Source: Oscillospiraceae bacterium (GTDB lineage: Bacteria; Bacillota; Clostridia; Oscillospirales; CAG-272). Taken from it: a stretch of 64,000 nucleotides of DNA. The stretch is taken from NCBI GenBank assembly GCA_015064155.1, contig SVST01000005.1, positions 62,001-126,000 of the forward strand, written 5' to 3'. Made by a program: the position numbers and the translations under genes. Below the pieces are notes generated by a model, which saw only the letters and a list, made by a program, of their open reading frames with translations, did no database searches and was not told the origin of the DNA. Below are positions 51,418 through 62,734 of the stretch, piece by piece; position 1 is the first letter of the stretch; each line of letters opens with the position of its first letter.

Positions 51418-52218
51418 TCAGGATTTGACCGCCCGTGCGGCAAAATACCAGCGTTCCGTGGTTTCGGCAGGCTCAGAGAAGCGGTAATCCGACCAAACCC
51501 CCAACAGCTCCATGCCACAGCTCTTTAAAGCAGACGTAATTTCGTCCATGGAGTAACAGCGTTCTCTTTGATGCTCGTCCGAACGTCGATAGCTACCGTT
51601 CGGAAGCTCCTCAAACAGCGAAAGATCAAAGTCGCAAAGCCCCGTTTCGGGATGGAAGGTATTTTGCCAACCGCAATAGATGGCGGCACGCTCTTCCGTG
51701 TCGGTTCCCTCGTCCCAAACGAGCTCGTCCTCCAGCACGTAGGCGCAATTTCCGTAGACGTGTTGGAATTTATAGGGGGTATTCATATCAAACAGAAACA
51801 GTCCGTCGGGGTCTAAATAGTTATGCACCGTGGCAAAGCACCGCGCAAGATCGCCGTCCTCCAACAGATAATTCAAGCTATCCAGGCAGCAGGTTACGGC
51901 TCCCACCGTTCCGTACAGTTCAAACGCACGCATATCCTGCTGCAGATACAAAACGGAGTCCCCCTCTTGCTTCTGCGCATACGCCTCGGCAAGCATCTCG
52001 GCACTCCCGTCGATTCCGATCATATCGTACCCACGAGAGGACAGCGCACGCGTCATGCTGCCCGTTCCGCAGGCAAGATCCAAAACCAAAACGGGACGTT
52101 CCTTCAAAAAACGGTCAAAGCAACATTCAAAGAAATCCGCCCACGCACCGTAATCGATCTCGGCGTTGAGCTTGTCGTAAACGCGGGCAATTGCGTTATA
52201 GCCCTCACATCCCATCAT
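51418..52218 (-). CDS. Class I SAM-dependent methyltransferase
   Basis: A 266-residue methyltransferase. Motif I LVLDLACGTGSMTRAL, motif II region MIGIDGSAEML, then CCLDSLNYLLEDGDL and LFLFDMNTPYKFQ. This pattern is common in Firmicutes proteins of unknown target (YqeM/Methyltransf_25-like). It starts inside the stop of yerC (ATGATG overlapping TGA), so translation is coupled. Substrate unknown. Confidence 0.87.
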   Translation of the reverse strand: MMGCEGYNAIARVYDKLNAEIDYGAWADFFECCFDRFLKERPVLVLDLACGTGSMTRALSSRGYDMIGIDGSAEMLAEAYAQKQEGDSVLYLQQDMRAFELYGTVGAVTCCLDSLNYLLEDGDLARCFATVHNYLDPDGLFLFDMNTPYKFQHVYGNCAYVLEDELVWDEGTDTEERAAIYCGWQNTFHPETGLCDFDLSLFEELPNGSYRRSDEHQRERCYSMDEITSALKSCGMELLGVWSDYRFSEPAETTERWYFAARAVKS

Positions 52219-52520
52219 CTGCGCCGTTCCTCCTGCGCCAAGCGGTCAAGCACCACGTCATATCCGCTTTTCTCGGTATATTTGAGGCAACGGTTCACGC
52301 GGCTGATGGTTGCGGTAGACAGTCCGGTTTCCTCGGCAATATCGGCATAGATCATGCCGCTTTTGAGCATTTTTGCCGCCTGCAAACGGCGCGACATCTC
52401 CAAAAGCTCGGATTCCGTACACAGATCAAAGAGAAAGCTACGGCATTCATCGACGTTTTGCAACGTCATCAATCCTTTCACGAGATATTCAAGCGCTGGA
52501 GTGGAACCCTTCTTTGCCAT
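52215..52520 (-). CDS. YerC/YecD-family TrpR-like regulator
   Basis: A 101-residue TrpR-superfamily protein. The helix-turn-helix is SGMIYADIAEETGLSTATISRVN, preceded by CTESELLEMSRRLQAAKML. Typical length (about 100). RBS GGAGG. It leads the yerC-methyltransferase-hslO group. YerC proteins are conserved in Firmicutes but poorly characterised; a role in amino-acid gene control has been proposed for relatives. Confidence 0.92.
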   Translation of the reverse strand: MAKKGSTPALEYLVKGLMTLQNVDECRSFLFDLCTESELLEMSRRLQAAKMLKSGMIYADIAEETGLSTATISRVNRCLKYTEKSGYDVVLDRLAQEERRR

Positions 52521-52716
52521 GGCAAAAACCTCCGTCTTTTTAAAAGTAGAACTTCATACGGACAAACGACCGCCCGCATCCTCTATCATTTTAACACGCT
52601 TTTCCAAAAAAGTAAAGACAATTTTTGTTTTTTCTCATTTTCCGCAGAAAAGCCGCGGATTTTACACACACCGCACAAAAAAACAAGAAAAGTTTTAAAT
52701 TCGTTTCTGCTATCTC

Positions 52717-52744
52717 TTGTTTTTTTTACAAAATATGATATAAT
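52717..52744 (+). promoter_or_regulatory. Promoter of the SbcD-like/SMC-like operon
   Basis: TTGTTT (52717-52722), 16 bp, TATAAT (52739-52744), ~50 bp before the start codon. The -35 is weak. The gap 52521-52792 shows nothing else. Confidence 0.65.
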
Positions 52745-52792
52745 GAAAGCGGAGATACGGCAAACCGCCGTTTTGAAAGGATGTGAAGCCTG

Positions 52793-53857
52793 ATGAAACT
52801 GATACATTGCGCCGACCTGCACTTGGATTCTCCGATGGAATCCAATCTCTCGGCAGAAAAGGCGCGCGAGCGAAAGAATGAAATTCTTGCAACCTTTGCC
52901 AAAACCGTTCGCCTTGCCGCTGAGGGCGGCGTTTCGGCAATTTTGATTGCGGGCGACCTGTTTGACAGCGATCATATCACCAAACGAACCGAGCGTTACG
53001 TGCTGGATTTGATTTCCTCCTACCCCGAGCTCTCGTTTTTTTATCTTGCGGGAAATCACGATAAGGGAACCTCGTTGCGCTTTTCCGAGGAAAAGCCCGA
53101 AAACCTGTACACCTTTGAAAAGGATTGGACGTCCTACGATTTTGACGACGTAACCATCACGGGAAGCGAATCTCCCAACCCCGATACGCTCACGCTCGAC
53201 CCCAATCGGATCAACATCGTCCTGATGCACGGTCAGGAGCGCGCGGGCAAAAGCGGAGCACTCGACGGCTCCATCCGCTTTGCGCTGTTGAAGAACAAGG
53301 GAATCGACTATCTCGCATTGGGACATCTGCACGAGTACCGTACCGCCGAAATCGACGCGCGCTGTACCGCTTGCTACAGCGGTTGCTTGGAGGGACGCGG
53401 ATTCGATGAATGCGGTCAAAAGGGATATGTCCTTTTGGAAACCACCCCCAAGGGGCTCTCGCACCGTTTCGTCCCTGCGGCTCGCCGCACGTTGCATACC
53501 GTTACCTGCGACGTCAGCGGATTTTGTACCCAGGTAGATCTGGAAAACCGCCTGTTGGAAGCGGTTGGCGCACTTCCCTCCTCGGATCTTGTCAAGCTGG
53601 AGCTGGTGGGTAGCTGTCCCGCAGAACAGCTCATCGACAAGGACCATTTGCAAAGCATTCTCTCCGAACGCTTTTACTTTGCAAAAATCAACAACAAAAT
53701 TCGGTTGCTGATCGACCCCGAAAGCTACCGCTACGACCTTTCCCTGAAAGGTGAGTTCGTCCGCCGCGTGATGGCTTCGAATTTGAAAGACGGGGAAAAG
53801 GAACGCGTGATTGCTTGCGGGCTCCGTGCTCTTTCCGGTGAGGAGGTAGGATTTTGA
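52793..53857 (+). CDS. DNA repair exonuclease, SbcD/Mre11-like (YhaO type)
   Basis: A 354-residue metallophosphoesterase nuclease. Motifs: LIHCADLHLDSPM, ILIAGDLFDSD, YLAGNHDKG, IVLMHGQE and LALGHLHEY, matching Mre11/SbcD. The C-terminal ~100 residues form the cap domain. It would pair with the downstream ATPase (4-bp overlap) as a nuclease/ATPase complex processing DNA ends, as B. subtilis YhaO-YhaN. RBS AAAGGATG. Confidence 0.9.
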   Translation: MKLIHCADLHLDSPMESNLSAEKARERKNEILATFAKTVRLAAEGGVSAILIAGDLFDSDHITKRTERYVLDLISSYPELSFFYLAGNHDKGTSLRFSEEKPENLYTFEKDWTSYDFDDVTITGSESPNPDTLTLDPNRINIVLMHGQERAGKSGALDGSIRFALLKNKGIDYLALGHLHEYRTAEIDARCTACYSGCLEGRGFDECGQKGYVLLETTPKGLSHRFVPAARRTLHTVTCDVSGFCTQVDLENRLLEAVGALPSSDLVKLELVGSCPAEQLIDKDHLQSILSERFYFAKINNKIRLLIDPESYRYDLSLKGEFVRRVMASNLKDGEKERVIACGLRALSGEEVGF

Positions 53858-56454
53858 AGCTTCTTGGACTACACGTTGAAAATTTCGGCACGTTACAGAA
53901 TTTTGATCTGACTCCCGATCAAGGGCTCAACGTGCTTTATCAAAAGAACGGCTGGGGCAAAAGCACACTGGCAGTCTTTATCAAGGCAATGTTTTACGGT
54001 CTGCCCGCCACCACGCGACGTTCACTGGATGAAAACGAACGCAAAAAATATATGCCGTGGCAGGGCGGTGCCTACGGAGGAAGCCTGGATTTCTCGGTTG
54101 CAAACGGCAGCTTCCGCGTAGAGCGATTCTTCGGTGCCAAGGAGAGTGCCGACACGTTTGCACTGTTCGATCTTGCCACCAACAAGCCGTCAACCGCTTA
54201 TTCGTCGGCACTCGGCGAGGAGCTGTTCGGCATCGATGCCGACGGCTTTGAGCGCAGCACCTATCTCTCCCAACGCATTCTCGGCGGAAGCCGCGACAAC
54301 AACAGCATTTCGGCAAAGCTTGGAAATTTGTTGGATGACGTAGGCGATATCGGCAACTACGACGATGCCATGGCGGTACTTGAAAAACGCCGTAAGCACT
54401 ACGTCTTGACGGGAAACCGCGGTGCCGTTGCCGCATTAGAGCAGGATCTGATTTCCACCCAAGCAGAATTGGAGCGTGTCCGTTCCATTGAATTTGCGCT
54501 CAACGCACAAGAGGAACAGCTGACCGCTTGTACCGATGAGCTGGCAGCCACGAGAAAAACAGCGGAGGAAACCCGTGTTCGCTTGGAAGCGGCGGGACTT
54601 GCCAGAGAACGTGCGGCACTTGCCGAACAAAAAAAGACGATGGAGCGTGACCTTGAAGCTTTGAAGGCGCGCTACCGTCAAACCGACCGTTTCTTCCGCG
54701 GAGCAACCCCTACCGTTGAGGAATGGAGAAGCTACTGCGAGCTGTATGAAAGCCTGAAGGAAGCCACCGCACAGCGAAATTTCTTTGCTTCGACACCGCA
54801 GAGCATCGATCGCATCAAGGAAATGCGAAAAACCTTTGAAAAAGGGGTTCCCACCGAAACCATTCTCTCCCGTATGACACGCGACGCAGACGCGCTCCAC
54901 GATATGCGAAGCCGTTCCCGCGCCTTGCGCGAAATTTTGGAAAACGATGCCCCCTTGCAGAGATTCCCCGACGGCGCACCAAGCGACGCTTCCTTGGACG
55001 AAATGAAGGATCGGCTGCAGCGCGTGGCAAAATTGCAAAAGGAAATACACGCGCTCCCCTCGGACGGCTCTGCCAAGCACCGTATTCCTCAGCTTTCCGT
55101 CGGCATTTTGGGCGGTGCGCTCGGACTTCTCTTTTTGATCCTTGCGGTGCTCCCCGCAATGGCATCCGCCATGATCCCGCTTTTGATCATCGGCGGCATT
55201 CTGTTCGTCGGCGGCGGCACGATGCTTGCCATCGGTCTGAACAAGCGCGGCGTCTATCTCCGCATGCTGGAGGAAGCCGCAAACAAACGCGCGCTTTGGA
55301 CGCGAAGCATCGCGGACGAGCTGCGTACGGTTTGCACGTTTTTGAAAGAGAACCGCATGCCCACCGACGATCCCACGGGAGCCTTGACTGAGCTGTGCTT
55401 GCTTGCGGCGCAGTACCGCGAAGCTATTCGTCAACGCGCACGCACCGCAGAGGAGCTGCATTCGATCGAAGCACAGCGAGCCACCGTTTCCGAACGACTC
55501 AGAAGCGGTCTATCCCGTTACCTCGGCGAGCTGCCCGAAAAGGAGGATTACCGAAGCGACCTGGATATTTTGCGACGCGAGGTGCATGCATATCTGCAGC
55601 TGGAAAACACCGAAAAGCAGCGGTTGGACGATTGCTCTGCCGCAACCCATCGCATTGCAGAATTGAAAAACGAGCTGCAGCCTTTCCTTGACAAATACGA
55701 TCCGCTCGGAACGATGACCCCCGGAGATTGTCTGCAATTGATCGGTGAGCAACGTGCGGAGCGCAGCCGACTTTCCCGCGAGATTGCGCAAAAAGAAGCG
55801 GCACTGGAGCGTTTCGTTGCCGAAAAGAAGATTACCGAGGAAATCGACGAGGTATCTTGCGCCGATTATGACGCTTTGCGCGCAGAGGAAGCTTTGTTAC
55901 AGCAGAAAATCGACGGTCTGCAAGCCAAGTGTGCAACCCTGAAAAGCAGCATCGAACGCTTGAGCATCGAAACAGACCGCATTCCCGAATTGGAAACACG
56001 CGTACTGCAGCTTAACGAACAATTCTCGGAAGCCAAGGCAAACAGCGCGACGGTTGCAAACGCACAGAAATTTATGGAAGAGGCAAAAACGGCACTCTCC
56101 ACGCGCTACCTCGACGGGATGCAAACGGCGTTTCGTCACTACCTCGATATTTTGACCGACGGACAAGCCCCCGAGGCAATCATGGACACCTCCTTCTCGG
56201 TATCGCTGCGCGAGGGCGGAAAGACGCGCGCCATGGAAAGCTTCAGCCGCGGCTGGCGCGATGCTGTAGAGTTCTGCACACGTCTGTCACTGACAAGCGC
56301 TTTGTTCAAGGACAGCGAAAAGCCGTTCTTGCTGCTTGACGATCCGTTTGTCAATCTGGACGACAATCGGTTGGATGCCGCCAAGGCAATGCTGGAAAAG
56401 CTTGCCGACGAATATCAAATTTTCTATTTCGTATGCCATAAGGAACGCATATAA
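53854..56454 (+). CDS. SMC/Rad50-like AAA ATPase (YhaN type)
   Basis: An 866-residue ATPase. Walker A is NGWGKSTLAVFIKA near residue 32, long coiled coils flank a central hydrophobic stretch (about 405-470, VGILGGALGLLFLILAVLPA and MIPLLIIGGILFVGGG) that gives two membrane segments as in YhaN, and the C-terminus carries a signature-like FSRGWRDAVEFCTRLS and Walker B FLLLDDPFVNLD. A TTG start at 53854 after AGGAGG is used; it overlaps the stop of the exonuclease gene by 4 bp. Works with the SbcD-like subunit, likely at the membrane. Confidence 0.9.
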   Translation: MKLLGLHVENFGTLQNFDLTPDQGLNVLYQKNGWGKSTLAVFIKAMFYGLPATTRRSLDENERKKYMPWQGGAYGGSLDFSVANGSFRVERFFGAKESADTFALFDLATNKPSTAYSSALGEELFGIDADGFERSTYLSQRILGGSRDNNSISAKLGNLLDDVGDIGNYDDAMAVLEKRRKHYVLTGNRGAVAALEQDLISTQAELERVRSIEFALNAQEEQLTACTDELAATRKTAEETRVRLEAAGLARERAALAEQKKTMERDLEALKARYRQTDRFFRGATPTVEEWRSYCELYESLKEATAQRNFFASTPQSIDRIKEMRKTFEKGVPTETILSRMTRDADALHDMRSRSRALREILENDAPLQRFPDGAPSDASLDEMKDRLQRVAKLQKEIHALPSDGSAKHRIPQLSVGILGGALGLLFLILAVLPAMASAMIPLLIIGGILFVGGGTMLAIGLNKRGVYLRMLEEAANKRALWTRSIADELRTVCTFLKENRMPTDDPTGALTELCLLAAQYREAIRQRARTAEELHSIEAQRATVSERLRSGLSRYLGELPEKEDYRSDLDILRREVHAYLQLENTEKQRLDDCSAATHRIAELKNELQPFLDKYDPLGTMTPGDCLQLIGEQRAERSRLSREIAQKEAALERFVAEKKITEEIDEVSCADYDALRAEEALLQQKIDGLQAKCATLKSSIERLSIETDRIPELETRVLQLNEQFSEAKANSATVANAQKFMEEAKTALSTRYLDGMQTAFRHYLDILTDGQAPEAIMDTSFSVSLREGGKTRAMESFSRGWRDAVEFCTRLSLTSALFKDSEKPFLLLDDPFVNLDDNRLDAAKAMLEKLADEYQIFYFVCHKERI

Positions 56455-56486
56455 GCGTACGTCATCAAAAACGGATATGAAACCAC

Positions 56487-56694
56487 AAGGAGCTGTCTCA
56501 TTAAGAAAAAATGCACAAAGTATGGAATAAGAAAGGCTCCCTTGTGTAAAGGGAGCTGACGCCGAAGGCGGCTGAGGGATTGTTTTCGCTTGAAATGCAG
56601 GTTTTACAACCCTTCCGTCACGCTTCGCGTGCCACCTCCCCTTGCACAGGGGAGGCTTTTTTTGTGCAGTTTGATTTTAATGAGACAGCCTCTT
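56487..56694. mobile_element. MITE-like element (~208 bp) with terminal inverted repeats
   Basis: Outer ends: GCTGTCTCATTAA (56492-56504) and TTAATGAGACAGC (56677-56689), a perfect 13-bp inverted repeat extendable to 19 bp with two mismatches. Inner pair TGCACAAA (56512-56519) and TTTGTGCA (56661-56668). In between are two half-repeats in opposite orientation (GGCTCCCTTGTGTAAAGGGAG and CTCCCCTTGCACAGGGGAG types), each with its own hairpins. No ORF. The ends resemble insertion-sequence termini, so it is probably a non-autonomous derivative. It fills the gap between the YhaN-like gene and the giant lipoprotein. Confidence 0.7.
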
Positions 56695-56703
56695 GCTGTT
56701 TTT

Positions 56704-59700
56704 TCACCACTTGGTCGGCACGCCGTCCACGTAGTGCCAATAGTTGCCCGAGTCGGGCTTGGTTTCGCTGTAATAGTAGCGGGTGGCGTTGGTGAGTGCA
56801 GAGTTGTAAGAACCGATGCTGATATTTTTCCAATCGGCAGACGTACCGCCGTAATATACGGTTTCAAGGCTACTGCAATATTGGAACGCATAATTGCCGA
56901 TGCTTGTGACACTGTCGGGGATCGTGATGCTTGTCAGGCGACTGCAATCACGGAACGCATCCTCGCCGATGCTTGTGACACTGTCGGGGATCGTGATGCT
57001 TGTCAGGCTACTGCAAGCATAGAACGCATAATTGCCGATGCTTGTGCCGCCTGTAATGACAACCGTTTTCAGAGAGGTGGGAACGTAATCGCCATTGTAA
57101 CTATAAGACGATGCACCAAAGATATAACCAAAATGCTTGTTGCTCGTACCATTCTTAGTAGCACCTACAAACGGAAGAGTGATGCTTGTCAGGCTACGGC
57201 AACTGGAGAACGCAGAAGAGCCGATGCTTTTGACACTGTTGGGAATCGTGATGCTTGTCAGGCTAGTGCAATAGGAGAACGCCTCTTCGCCGATGCTCGT
57301 CACGCTGTCGGGAATCGTAATGCTCGTCAGGCTACTACAATATTGGAACGCATAATTGCCGATGCTTGTGACACCGTTGGGAATCGTGATGCTTGTCAGG
57401 CTACGGCAATTGTAGAACGCAGAAGAGCCGATGCTGGTGACACCATTTCCAATCGTGATGCTTGTCAGGCTACTACAATATTGGAACGCATAATTGCCGA
57501 TGCTTGTGACGCTGTCGGGAATCGTGATGCTTGTCAGACTACTGCAATCATAGAACGCACAATTGCCGATGCTTGTCTCACCTGTAATAACCACCTTTTT
57601 CAGAGAGGTGGGAACGTAATCGTCATTGTAACTATAAGACGATGCACCAAAGATATAACCGAAATGCTTGTTGCTCGTACCATTCTTAGTAGCACCTACA
57701 AACGGAAGAGTGATGCTCGTCAGGCTACTGCAATCGTAGAACGCCTCTTCGCCGATGCTCGTCACGCTGTCGGGAATCGTGATACTTGTCAGGCTACTGC
57801 AACCGTAGAACGTACCCCTGCCGATGCTTGGGACACCGTCGGGAATCGTGATGCTCGTCAGGCTACTACAACCCCGGAACGCATAATCGCCGATGCTTGT
57901 GACACTGTTCGGGATCGTGATGCTTGTCAGGCTACTGCATTCGTAGAACGTACCCCTGCCGATGCTTGGGACACCGTCGGGAATCGTGATGCTTGTCAGG
58001 CTACTGCAATTGTAGAACGCAGAACCGCCGATGCTCGTAACGCTGTCGGGGATCGTGATGCTTGTCAGGCTACTGCAACTGGAGAACGCAGAAGATCCGA
58101 TGCTCGTCACGCTGTCGGGAATCGTAATGCTCGTCAGGCTACTGCAACTGGAGAACGCAGAAGATCCGATGCTCGTCACGCTGTCGGGAATCGTAATGCT
58201 CGTCAGGCTACTGCAACCTCGGAACGCATAATCACCGATGCTTGTGACACCGTCGGGAATCGTGATGCTTGTCAGGCTACTACAATATTGGAACGCATAA
58301 TTGCCGATTCTTGTGACACTGTTTGGAATCGTGATGCTTGTTAGGCTATTGCAATTGTAGAACGCCTCATCGCCGATGCTTGTAACACTGTTAGGGATCG
58401 TGATACTTGAAAGGCTACTGCAATTGTAGAACGCATAAGAACCGATGCTTTTGACGCCGTTCGAAATCGTGATGCTTGTCAGGCTACTGCAATTGTAGAA
58501 CGCGCCATACGGAATATTACCGCCTGTAATTGTGACCGATTTTAAACTTGCGGGAATATAGTACGTGCTGGATGTGATACTGCTTGTGCCACTGACAGCG
58601 TAATAGCTATAGTAATATTGCGTTGTTGCCACTCCACCTGTATAGCTGCTTGTTCCAAAAATGTAACCGAACGTATGCCGGGAAGTGTTACTTGCTGTTT
58701 TCTTCAAGTTACCCACAAACGGAAGTGTCATGCTTTTAAGGCTACTGCAACCGTAGAATGTACCCCAGCCGATGCTTGTAACGCTGTCGGGAATCGTGAT
58801 GCTCGTCAGGCTACTGCAATAAGAGAACACCCTCTCACCGATGCTTGTGACACCGTCGAGAATCGTGATGCTTGTCAGGCTACTGCAACCTCGGAACGCA
58901 TCATCGCCGATGCTTGTGACACTGTCGGGGATCGTGATGCTCGTCAGGCGACTGCAACCCGAGAACGCATCATCGCCGATGCTTGTGACACCGTCGGGAA
59001 TTGTGATGCTCGTCAGGCGACTGCAACCGTAGAATACCTCATTGCCGATGTTTGGGACTCCGTCGGAAATCGTGATGCTTGTCAGGCTACTGCAATTGTA
59101 GAACGCAGAAGAGCCGATGCTTGTGACACTGTCGGGAATCGTGATGCTCGTCAGGCTACTACAATCGGAGAACGCAGAAGAGCCGATGCTTGTAACACTG
59201 CTAGGGATAGTGATGCTTGTCAGGCTACTGCAATAGCTGAACGCAGAATAGCCGATGCTTGTAACACTGCTAGGGATAGTGATGCTTGTCAGGCTACTGC
59301 AACTGGAGAACGCCTCATTGCCGATGCTTGTGCCGCCTGTAATGACAACCGTTTTCAGAGAGGTGGGAACGCAAGCGTAATTGTTGTAACTATACGATGC
59401 GCCAAAGATATAACCGAAATGCGTGTTGCTCGTGCCATCCTTAGTAGTACCCACAAACGGCAGGGTGATGCTTTCTAAGCTGTTGCACCTGTAGAACGCA
59501 GACCTACCGATACTCGTCACGCTGTCGGGAATCGTGATGCTCGTCAGGCTACTGCACTCGGAGAACGTAGCATAGCCGATGCTTGTGACACCGTCGGGAA
59601 TCGTGATGCTTGTCAGGCTACTGCAATAGTAGAACGCAGAATCGCCGATTCCTGTTACATATTCCGGGATCACATATTGAGTTTTCGTTTTATCGCGTAC

Positions 59701-62688
59701 GCCCGTAATGACGCAAGAAGTTGCATCAAACGTAAAGGTAAAGTCGGCAAGGTCATTTGTGAATTTCCATCTTGCCTCAATTGTTTCGTCCAATCCTTTG
59801 GAAAACGTAAACGTTTCCTCGTTGCTAAGTAGATTTCCGTTGATATCAAACCAGCCGAGGAAGGTGTTCTTTAAAACAGGGGTTGCCTTCACGATTACGG
59901 AGCTATCATAATCGTATGTTCCGGCTCCGGTCACACTACCGTAGGTATCATTTTCATTTATAACCGTCAAGGAATAAGAGTTTGCCGTCCATCGTGCAAC
60001 AAGCGCGATATCCTCGGCTCTCGTCCACGTGCCTTCCTCAAACGGATCAGAACCAAGATACCAACCCGCGAAGGTATAGCCCGTGCGTGTGGGAGCGGCA
60101 AGTGTATACGCGGCACCGTAGGTGACTATCTGTGTATTATTCTCCAACGCATCACCACCGTTGACGTCATAGGTAATGGTGTAGGTGTTGGTTTTCCAAT
60201 TTGCGGTGAAGGACAAATCGCCAAACGTGCCCTTTGCAATCGTAACGGAGAGGATGGGATCACTCTGACCGTCAAACGTCCAGCCCGTGAAGGTGTAACC
60301 CGTACGGGTGGGATTGTTCAGCGTGAATTCGTCCTCAACCGTATAGGTAGTCCGATTCTCTACCTCTCCACCGTCCAAGTTGTAGGAAATGTTATATACG
60401 ATAGCCGTCCACTCTGCCGTGAGTGTTACGTCCTCGGTTCTTGTCCACGTGCCATCCTCAAACGGATCAGAACCAAGATACCAACCCGCGAAGGTATAGC
60501 CCGTGCGTGTGGGCGCGGCAAGTGTATACGCGGCATCGTAGGTGACTATCTGTGTATTATTCTCCAACGCATCACCGCCGTTGACGTCATAGGTGATGGT
60601 GTAGGTGTTGGTTTTCCAATTTGCGGTGAAGGACAAATCCCCGATCGTGCCCTTTGCAATCGTAACGGAGAGGATTGGATCACTCTGACCGTCAAACGTC
60701 CAGCCTGTGAAGGTGTAACCCGTGCGGGCGGGATTGTTCAGCGTGAATTCGTCCTCAACCGTATAGGTAGTCCGATTCTCTACCTCTCCACCGTCCAAGT
60801 CGTAGGAAATGTTATATACGATAGCCGTCCACTCTGCCGTGAGTGTTACGTCCTCGGTTCTTGTCCACGTGCCATCCTCAAAAGGATCAGAACCAAGATA
60901 CCACCCCTTAAAGGCGTATTCCGTTCGCGTTGGAACGGCAAGTGTATACGCGGCATCATAGGTAACAGATTGGGAAATGTTTTCCAATGCATCACCGCCG
61001 TTGACGTCATAGGTGATAGTGTAGGTATTGGGATTCCAATTTGCCTCAATTTCGGTGGGTTCGGTAATCGGTTTGGTGAAATCGTAGTTCCATCCTGCAA
61101 AGGTATAGCCCGTGCGCGTTGTTTCGGGAACTGTAGCAAAGCTACCCTCCTCTACCATTTGCGCGTCCACTGCCGTGCCGCCGTTGACATCAAACGTGAC
61201 CGTGTACACAGGGCGGCGGCGAATGGTGACGGTGTAAAGCGTCTTGACATCTCCGTCCACGTATTCGAGGATATAGAAGGTGTTATCTCCCTCAACCAGC
61301 GATGCAGTTTTGCTGCGAATGATCTCACTGCACTCCAAATCACGGAACACATCAAACGTTGCATTTCCGGACTTTGTAACCTCTGTTAAAAACGAGAACG
61401 TGGTTGTGGAGTTGGAAACCTTGCCGTAAACATTGGTTCCGTCAACCTCCAGCGTTTTGAAGGTAATTTTGTCTTCCTCTTTTATTTCGGGATCTTCCGG
61501 AATTTCGGGCTCTACAGAAGTCTCAGGCTCTACAGAAGTTTCGGGCTCGGCAGAGGTTTCGGGTTCGGTAGAAGTCTCGGGCTCTGCGGATGTCTCGGGC
61601 TCTACGGAAGTCTCGGGCTCTACGGAAGTCTCAGGTTCTACAGTAGTCTCGGGCTCTGCGGATGTCTCGGGCTCAACCGAAGTCTCGGGCTCAACCGAAG
61701 TCTCAGGCTCTACAGAGGTCTCAGGCTCTACAGAGGTCTCGGGCTCTACAGATGTCTCGGGCTCTACAGAGGTCTCAGGCTCTACAGAGGTCTCAGGCTC
61801 TACAGAGGTCTCGGGCTCTACAGAGGTCTCGGGCTCTACAGAGGTCTCAGGCTCTACAGTAGTCTCGGGCTCTACAGTAGTTTCGGGCTCGGCAGAGGTC
61901 TCAGGCTCTACAGTAGTCTCAGGCTCTACAGTAGTTTCGGGCTCGGCAGAAGTCTCGGGCTCTACAGAGGTTTCGGGCTCGGCAGAAGTCTCGGGCTCTA
62001 CAGTGGTCTCGGGCTCTGCGGAAGTCTCGGGCTCTGCGGATGTCTCAGGCTCTACAGAAGTCTCAGGCTCTACAGAGGTCTCAGGCTCTGCGGATGTCTC
62101 AGGCTCTACAGAGGTTTCGGGCTCTGCGGAGGTCTCGGGCTCGGCGGAAGTCTCGGGCTCTGCAGTAGTCTCAGGTTCTACAGAAGTCTCGGGCTCTGCG
62201 GAGGTTTCGGGTTCTGCGGAGGTCTCGGGCTCTACAGATGTCTCGGGCTCAACCGAAGTCTCGGGCTCTACAGAGGTCTCAGGCTCTACGGATGTCTCGG
62301 GCTCGGCAGAGGTTTCGGGCTCGGCAGAAGTCTCGGGCTCTGCGGATGTCTCGGGCTCAGCAGAGGTTTCGGGTTCGGTAGAAGTCTCGGGCGCGACAGA
62401 GGTTTCAGGCTCTACAGTAGTCTCAGGCTCTACAGTAGTCTCAGGCTCAACAGAAGTCTCGGGTGCTACAGAGGGTTCGGGCTCAACCGAAGTCTCGGGC
62501 TCGGCAGAAGTTTCGGACTCTGCGGAAGTCTCGGGCTCTGCGGATGTCTCGGGCTCGGCAGAGCTTGCCGGTGCTTCCGTCGTTATGTCCGCGGTCGTTT
62601 CACCGCCGTTGTTCTCTTGCTCGGCACAGCCGACAACAAGCGCACAGACCAGCGAGAGCAAAAGCATCATCAAAAATATCCTTTTCAT
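56704..62688 (-). CDS. Giant repeat lipoprotein: ETS(V/A)EP stalk, InlB-type repeats and BspA-type LRRs
   Basis: A 1994-residue lipoprotein. Order: signal with lipobox VVGC (Cys21); about 60 tandem six-residue [12 protein letters not shown] units (roughly 40-395); a cadherin-like/beta domain; five or six Listeria-Bacteroides (InlB B-repeat, Flg_new) repeats of [13 protein letters not shown] type (about 496-915); one bacterial Ig-like region; then roughly 35 BspA/LRR_5 repeats of [21 protein letters not shown] type (about 1010-1965); and a short tail with [13 protein letters not shown]. It is lipid-anchored, with a long acidic stalk presenting adhesive repeats. ATG at 62688 has CAGGAGAA upstream. 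Own promoter at 62735-62763. Many repeats are nearly identical, so copy number is likely variable. Confidence 0.9.
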   Translation of the reverse strand: MKRIFLMMLLLSLVCALVVGCAEQENNGGETTADITTEAPASSAEPETSAEPETSAESETSAEPETSVEPEPSVAPETSVEPETTVEPETTVEPETSVAPETSTEPETSAEPETSAEPETSAEPETSAEPETSVEPETSVEPETSVEPETSVEPETSAEPETSAEPETSVEPETTAEPETSAEPETSAEPETSVEPETSAEPETSVEPETSVEPETSAEPETSAEPETTVEPETSAEPETSVEPETSAEPETTVEPETTVEPETSAEPETTVEPETTVEPETSVEPETSVEPETSVEPETSVEPETSVEPETSVEPETSVEPETSVEPETSVEPETSVEPETSAEPETTVEPETSVEPETSVEPETSAEPETSTEPETSAEPETSVEPETSVEPEIPEDPEIKEEDKITFKTLEVDGTNVYGKVSNSTTTFSFLTEVTKSGNATFDVFRDLECSEIIRSKTASLVEGDNTFYILEYVDGDVKTLYTVTIRRRPVYTVTFDVNGGTAVDAQMVEEGSFATVPETTRTGYTFAGWNYDFTKPITEPTEIEANWNPNTYTITYDVNGGDALENISQSVTYDAAYTLAVPTRTEYAFKGWYLGSDPFEDGTWTRTEDVTLTAEWTAIVYNISYDLDGGEVENRTTYTVEDEFTLNNPARTGYTFTGWTFDGQSDPILSVTIAKGTIGDLSFTANWKTNTYTITYDVNGGDALENNTQIVTYDAAYTLAAPTRTGYTFAGWYLGSDPFEDGTWTRTEDVTLTAEWTAIVYNISYNLDGGEVENRTTYTVEDEFTLNNPTRTGYTFTGWTFDGQSDPILSVTIAKGTFGDLSFTANWKTNTYTITYDVNGGDALENNTQIVTYGAAYTLAAPTRTGYTFAGWYLGSDPFEEGTWTRAEDIALVARWTANSYSLTVINENDTYGSVTGAGTYDYDSSVIVKATPVLKNTFLGWFDINGNLLSNEETFTFSKGLDETIEARWKFTNDLADFTFTFDATSCVITGVRDKTKTQYVIPEYVTGIGDSAFYYCSSLTSITIPDGVTSIGYATFSECSSLTSITIPDSVTSIGRSAFYRCNSLESITLPFVGTTKDGTSNTHFGYIFGASYSYNNYACVPTSLKTVVITGGTSIGNEAFSSCSSLTSITIPSSVTSIGYSAFSYCSSLTSITIPSSVTSIGSSAFSDCSSLTSITIPDSVTSIGSSAFYNCSSLTSITISDGVPNIGNEVFYGCSRLTSITIPDGVTSIGDDAFSGCSRLTSITIPDSVTSIGDDAFRGCSSLTSITILDGVTSIGERVFSYCSSLTSITIPDSVTSIGWGTFYGCSSLKSMTLPFVGNLKKTASNTSRHTFGYIFGTSSYTGGVATTQYYYSYYAVSGTSSITSSTYYIPASLKSVTITGGNIPYGAFYNCSSLTSITISNGVKSIGSYAFYNCSSLSSITIPNSVTSIGDEAFYNCNSLTSITIPNSVTRIGNYAFQYCSSLTSITIPDGVTSIGDYAFRGCSSLTSITIPDSVTSIGSSAFSSCSSLTSITIPDSVTSIGSSAFSSCSSLTSITIPDSVTSIGGSAFYNCSSLTSITIPDGVPSIGRGTFYECSSLTSITIPNSVTSIGDYAFRGCSSLTSITIPDGVPSIGRGTFYGCSSLTSITIPDSVTSIGEEAFYDCSSLTSITLPFVGATKNGTSNKHFGYIFGASSYSYNDDYVPTSLKKVVITGETSIGNCAFYDCSSLTSITIPDSVTSIGNYAFQYCSSLTSITIGNGVTSIGSSAFYNCRSLTSITIPNGVTSIGNYAFQYCSSLTSITIPDSVTSIGEEAFSYCTSLTSITIPNSVKSIGSSAFSSCRSLTSITLPFVGATKNGTSNKHFGYIFGASSYSYNGDYVPTSLKTVVITGGTSIGNYAFYACSSLTSITIPDSVTSIGEDAFRDCSRLTSITIPDSVTSIGNYAFQYCSSLETVYYGGTSADWKNISIGSYNSALTNATRYYYSETKPDSGNYWHYVDGVPTKW
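56880..59640. repeat. 69-bp tandem repeats encoding BspA-type LRRs
   Basis: Around 35 units of about 69 bp, many nearly identical at DNA level (e.g. the plus-strand phrase gatgcttgtgacactgtcgg recurs), interrupted three to four times by a longer module containing [12 protein letters not shown]. High identity indicates recent internal duplication. Confidence 0.85.
61500..62575. repeat. 18-bp tandem array encoding the [12 protein letters not shown] stalk
   Basis: About 60 copies of an 18-bp unit (plus-strand gaggtctcgggctctaca type) with a few third-position and GCx/GTx variants. Homologous to the array at 24476-24770. Expected to expand and contract in frame. Confidence 0.9.
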
Positions 62689-62734
62689 GTCTTTTCTCCT
62701 GTCTGAAAATTCGATTTCAAAATAACCGTCTCTT

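Noticed and set aside
56590-58344. 584-residue plus-strand reading frame with DACQATA repeats
   Set aside because: Antisense shadow of the LRR repeats and the MITE; repeat structure keeps the frame open by chance.
56880-59640. Regular ~69-bp repeats resembling a CRISPR array
   Set aside because: Units are contiguous coding repeats (LRRs) without unique spacers, and no cas genes are present.
61433-62725. 430-residue plus-strand reading frame of repeated [12 protein letters not shown] units
   Set aside because: It is the antisense reading of the 18-bp ETSVEP array inside the giant lipoprotein; no RBS or promoter, and the minus-strand frame has a signal peptide and domains.
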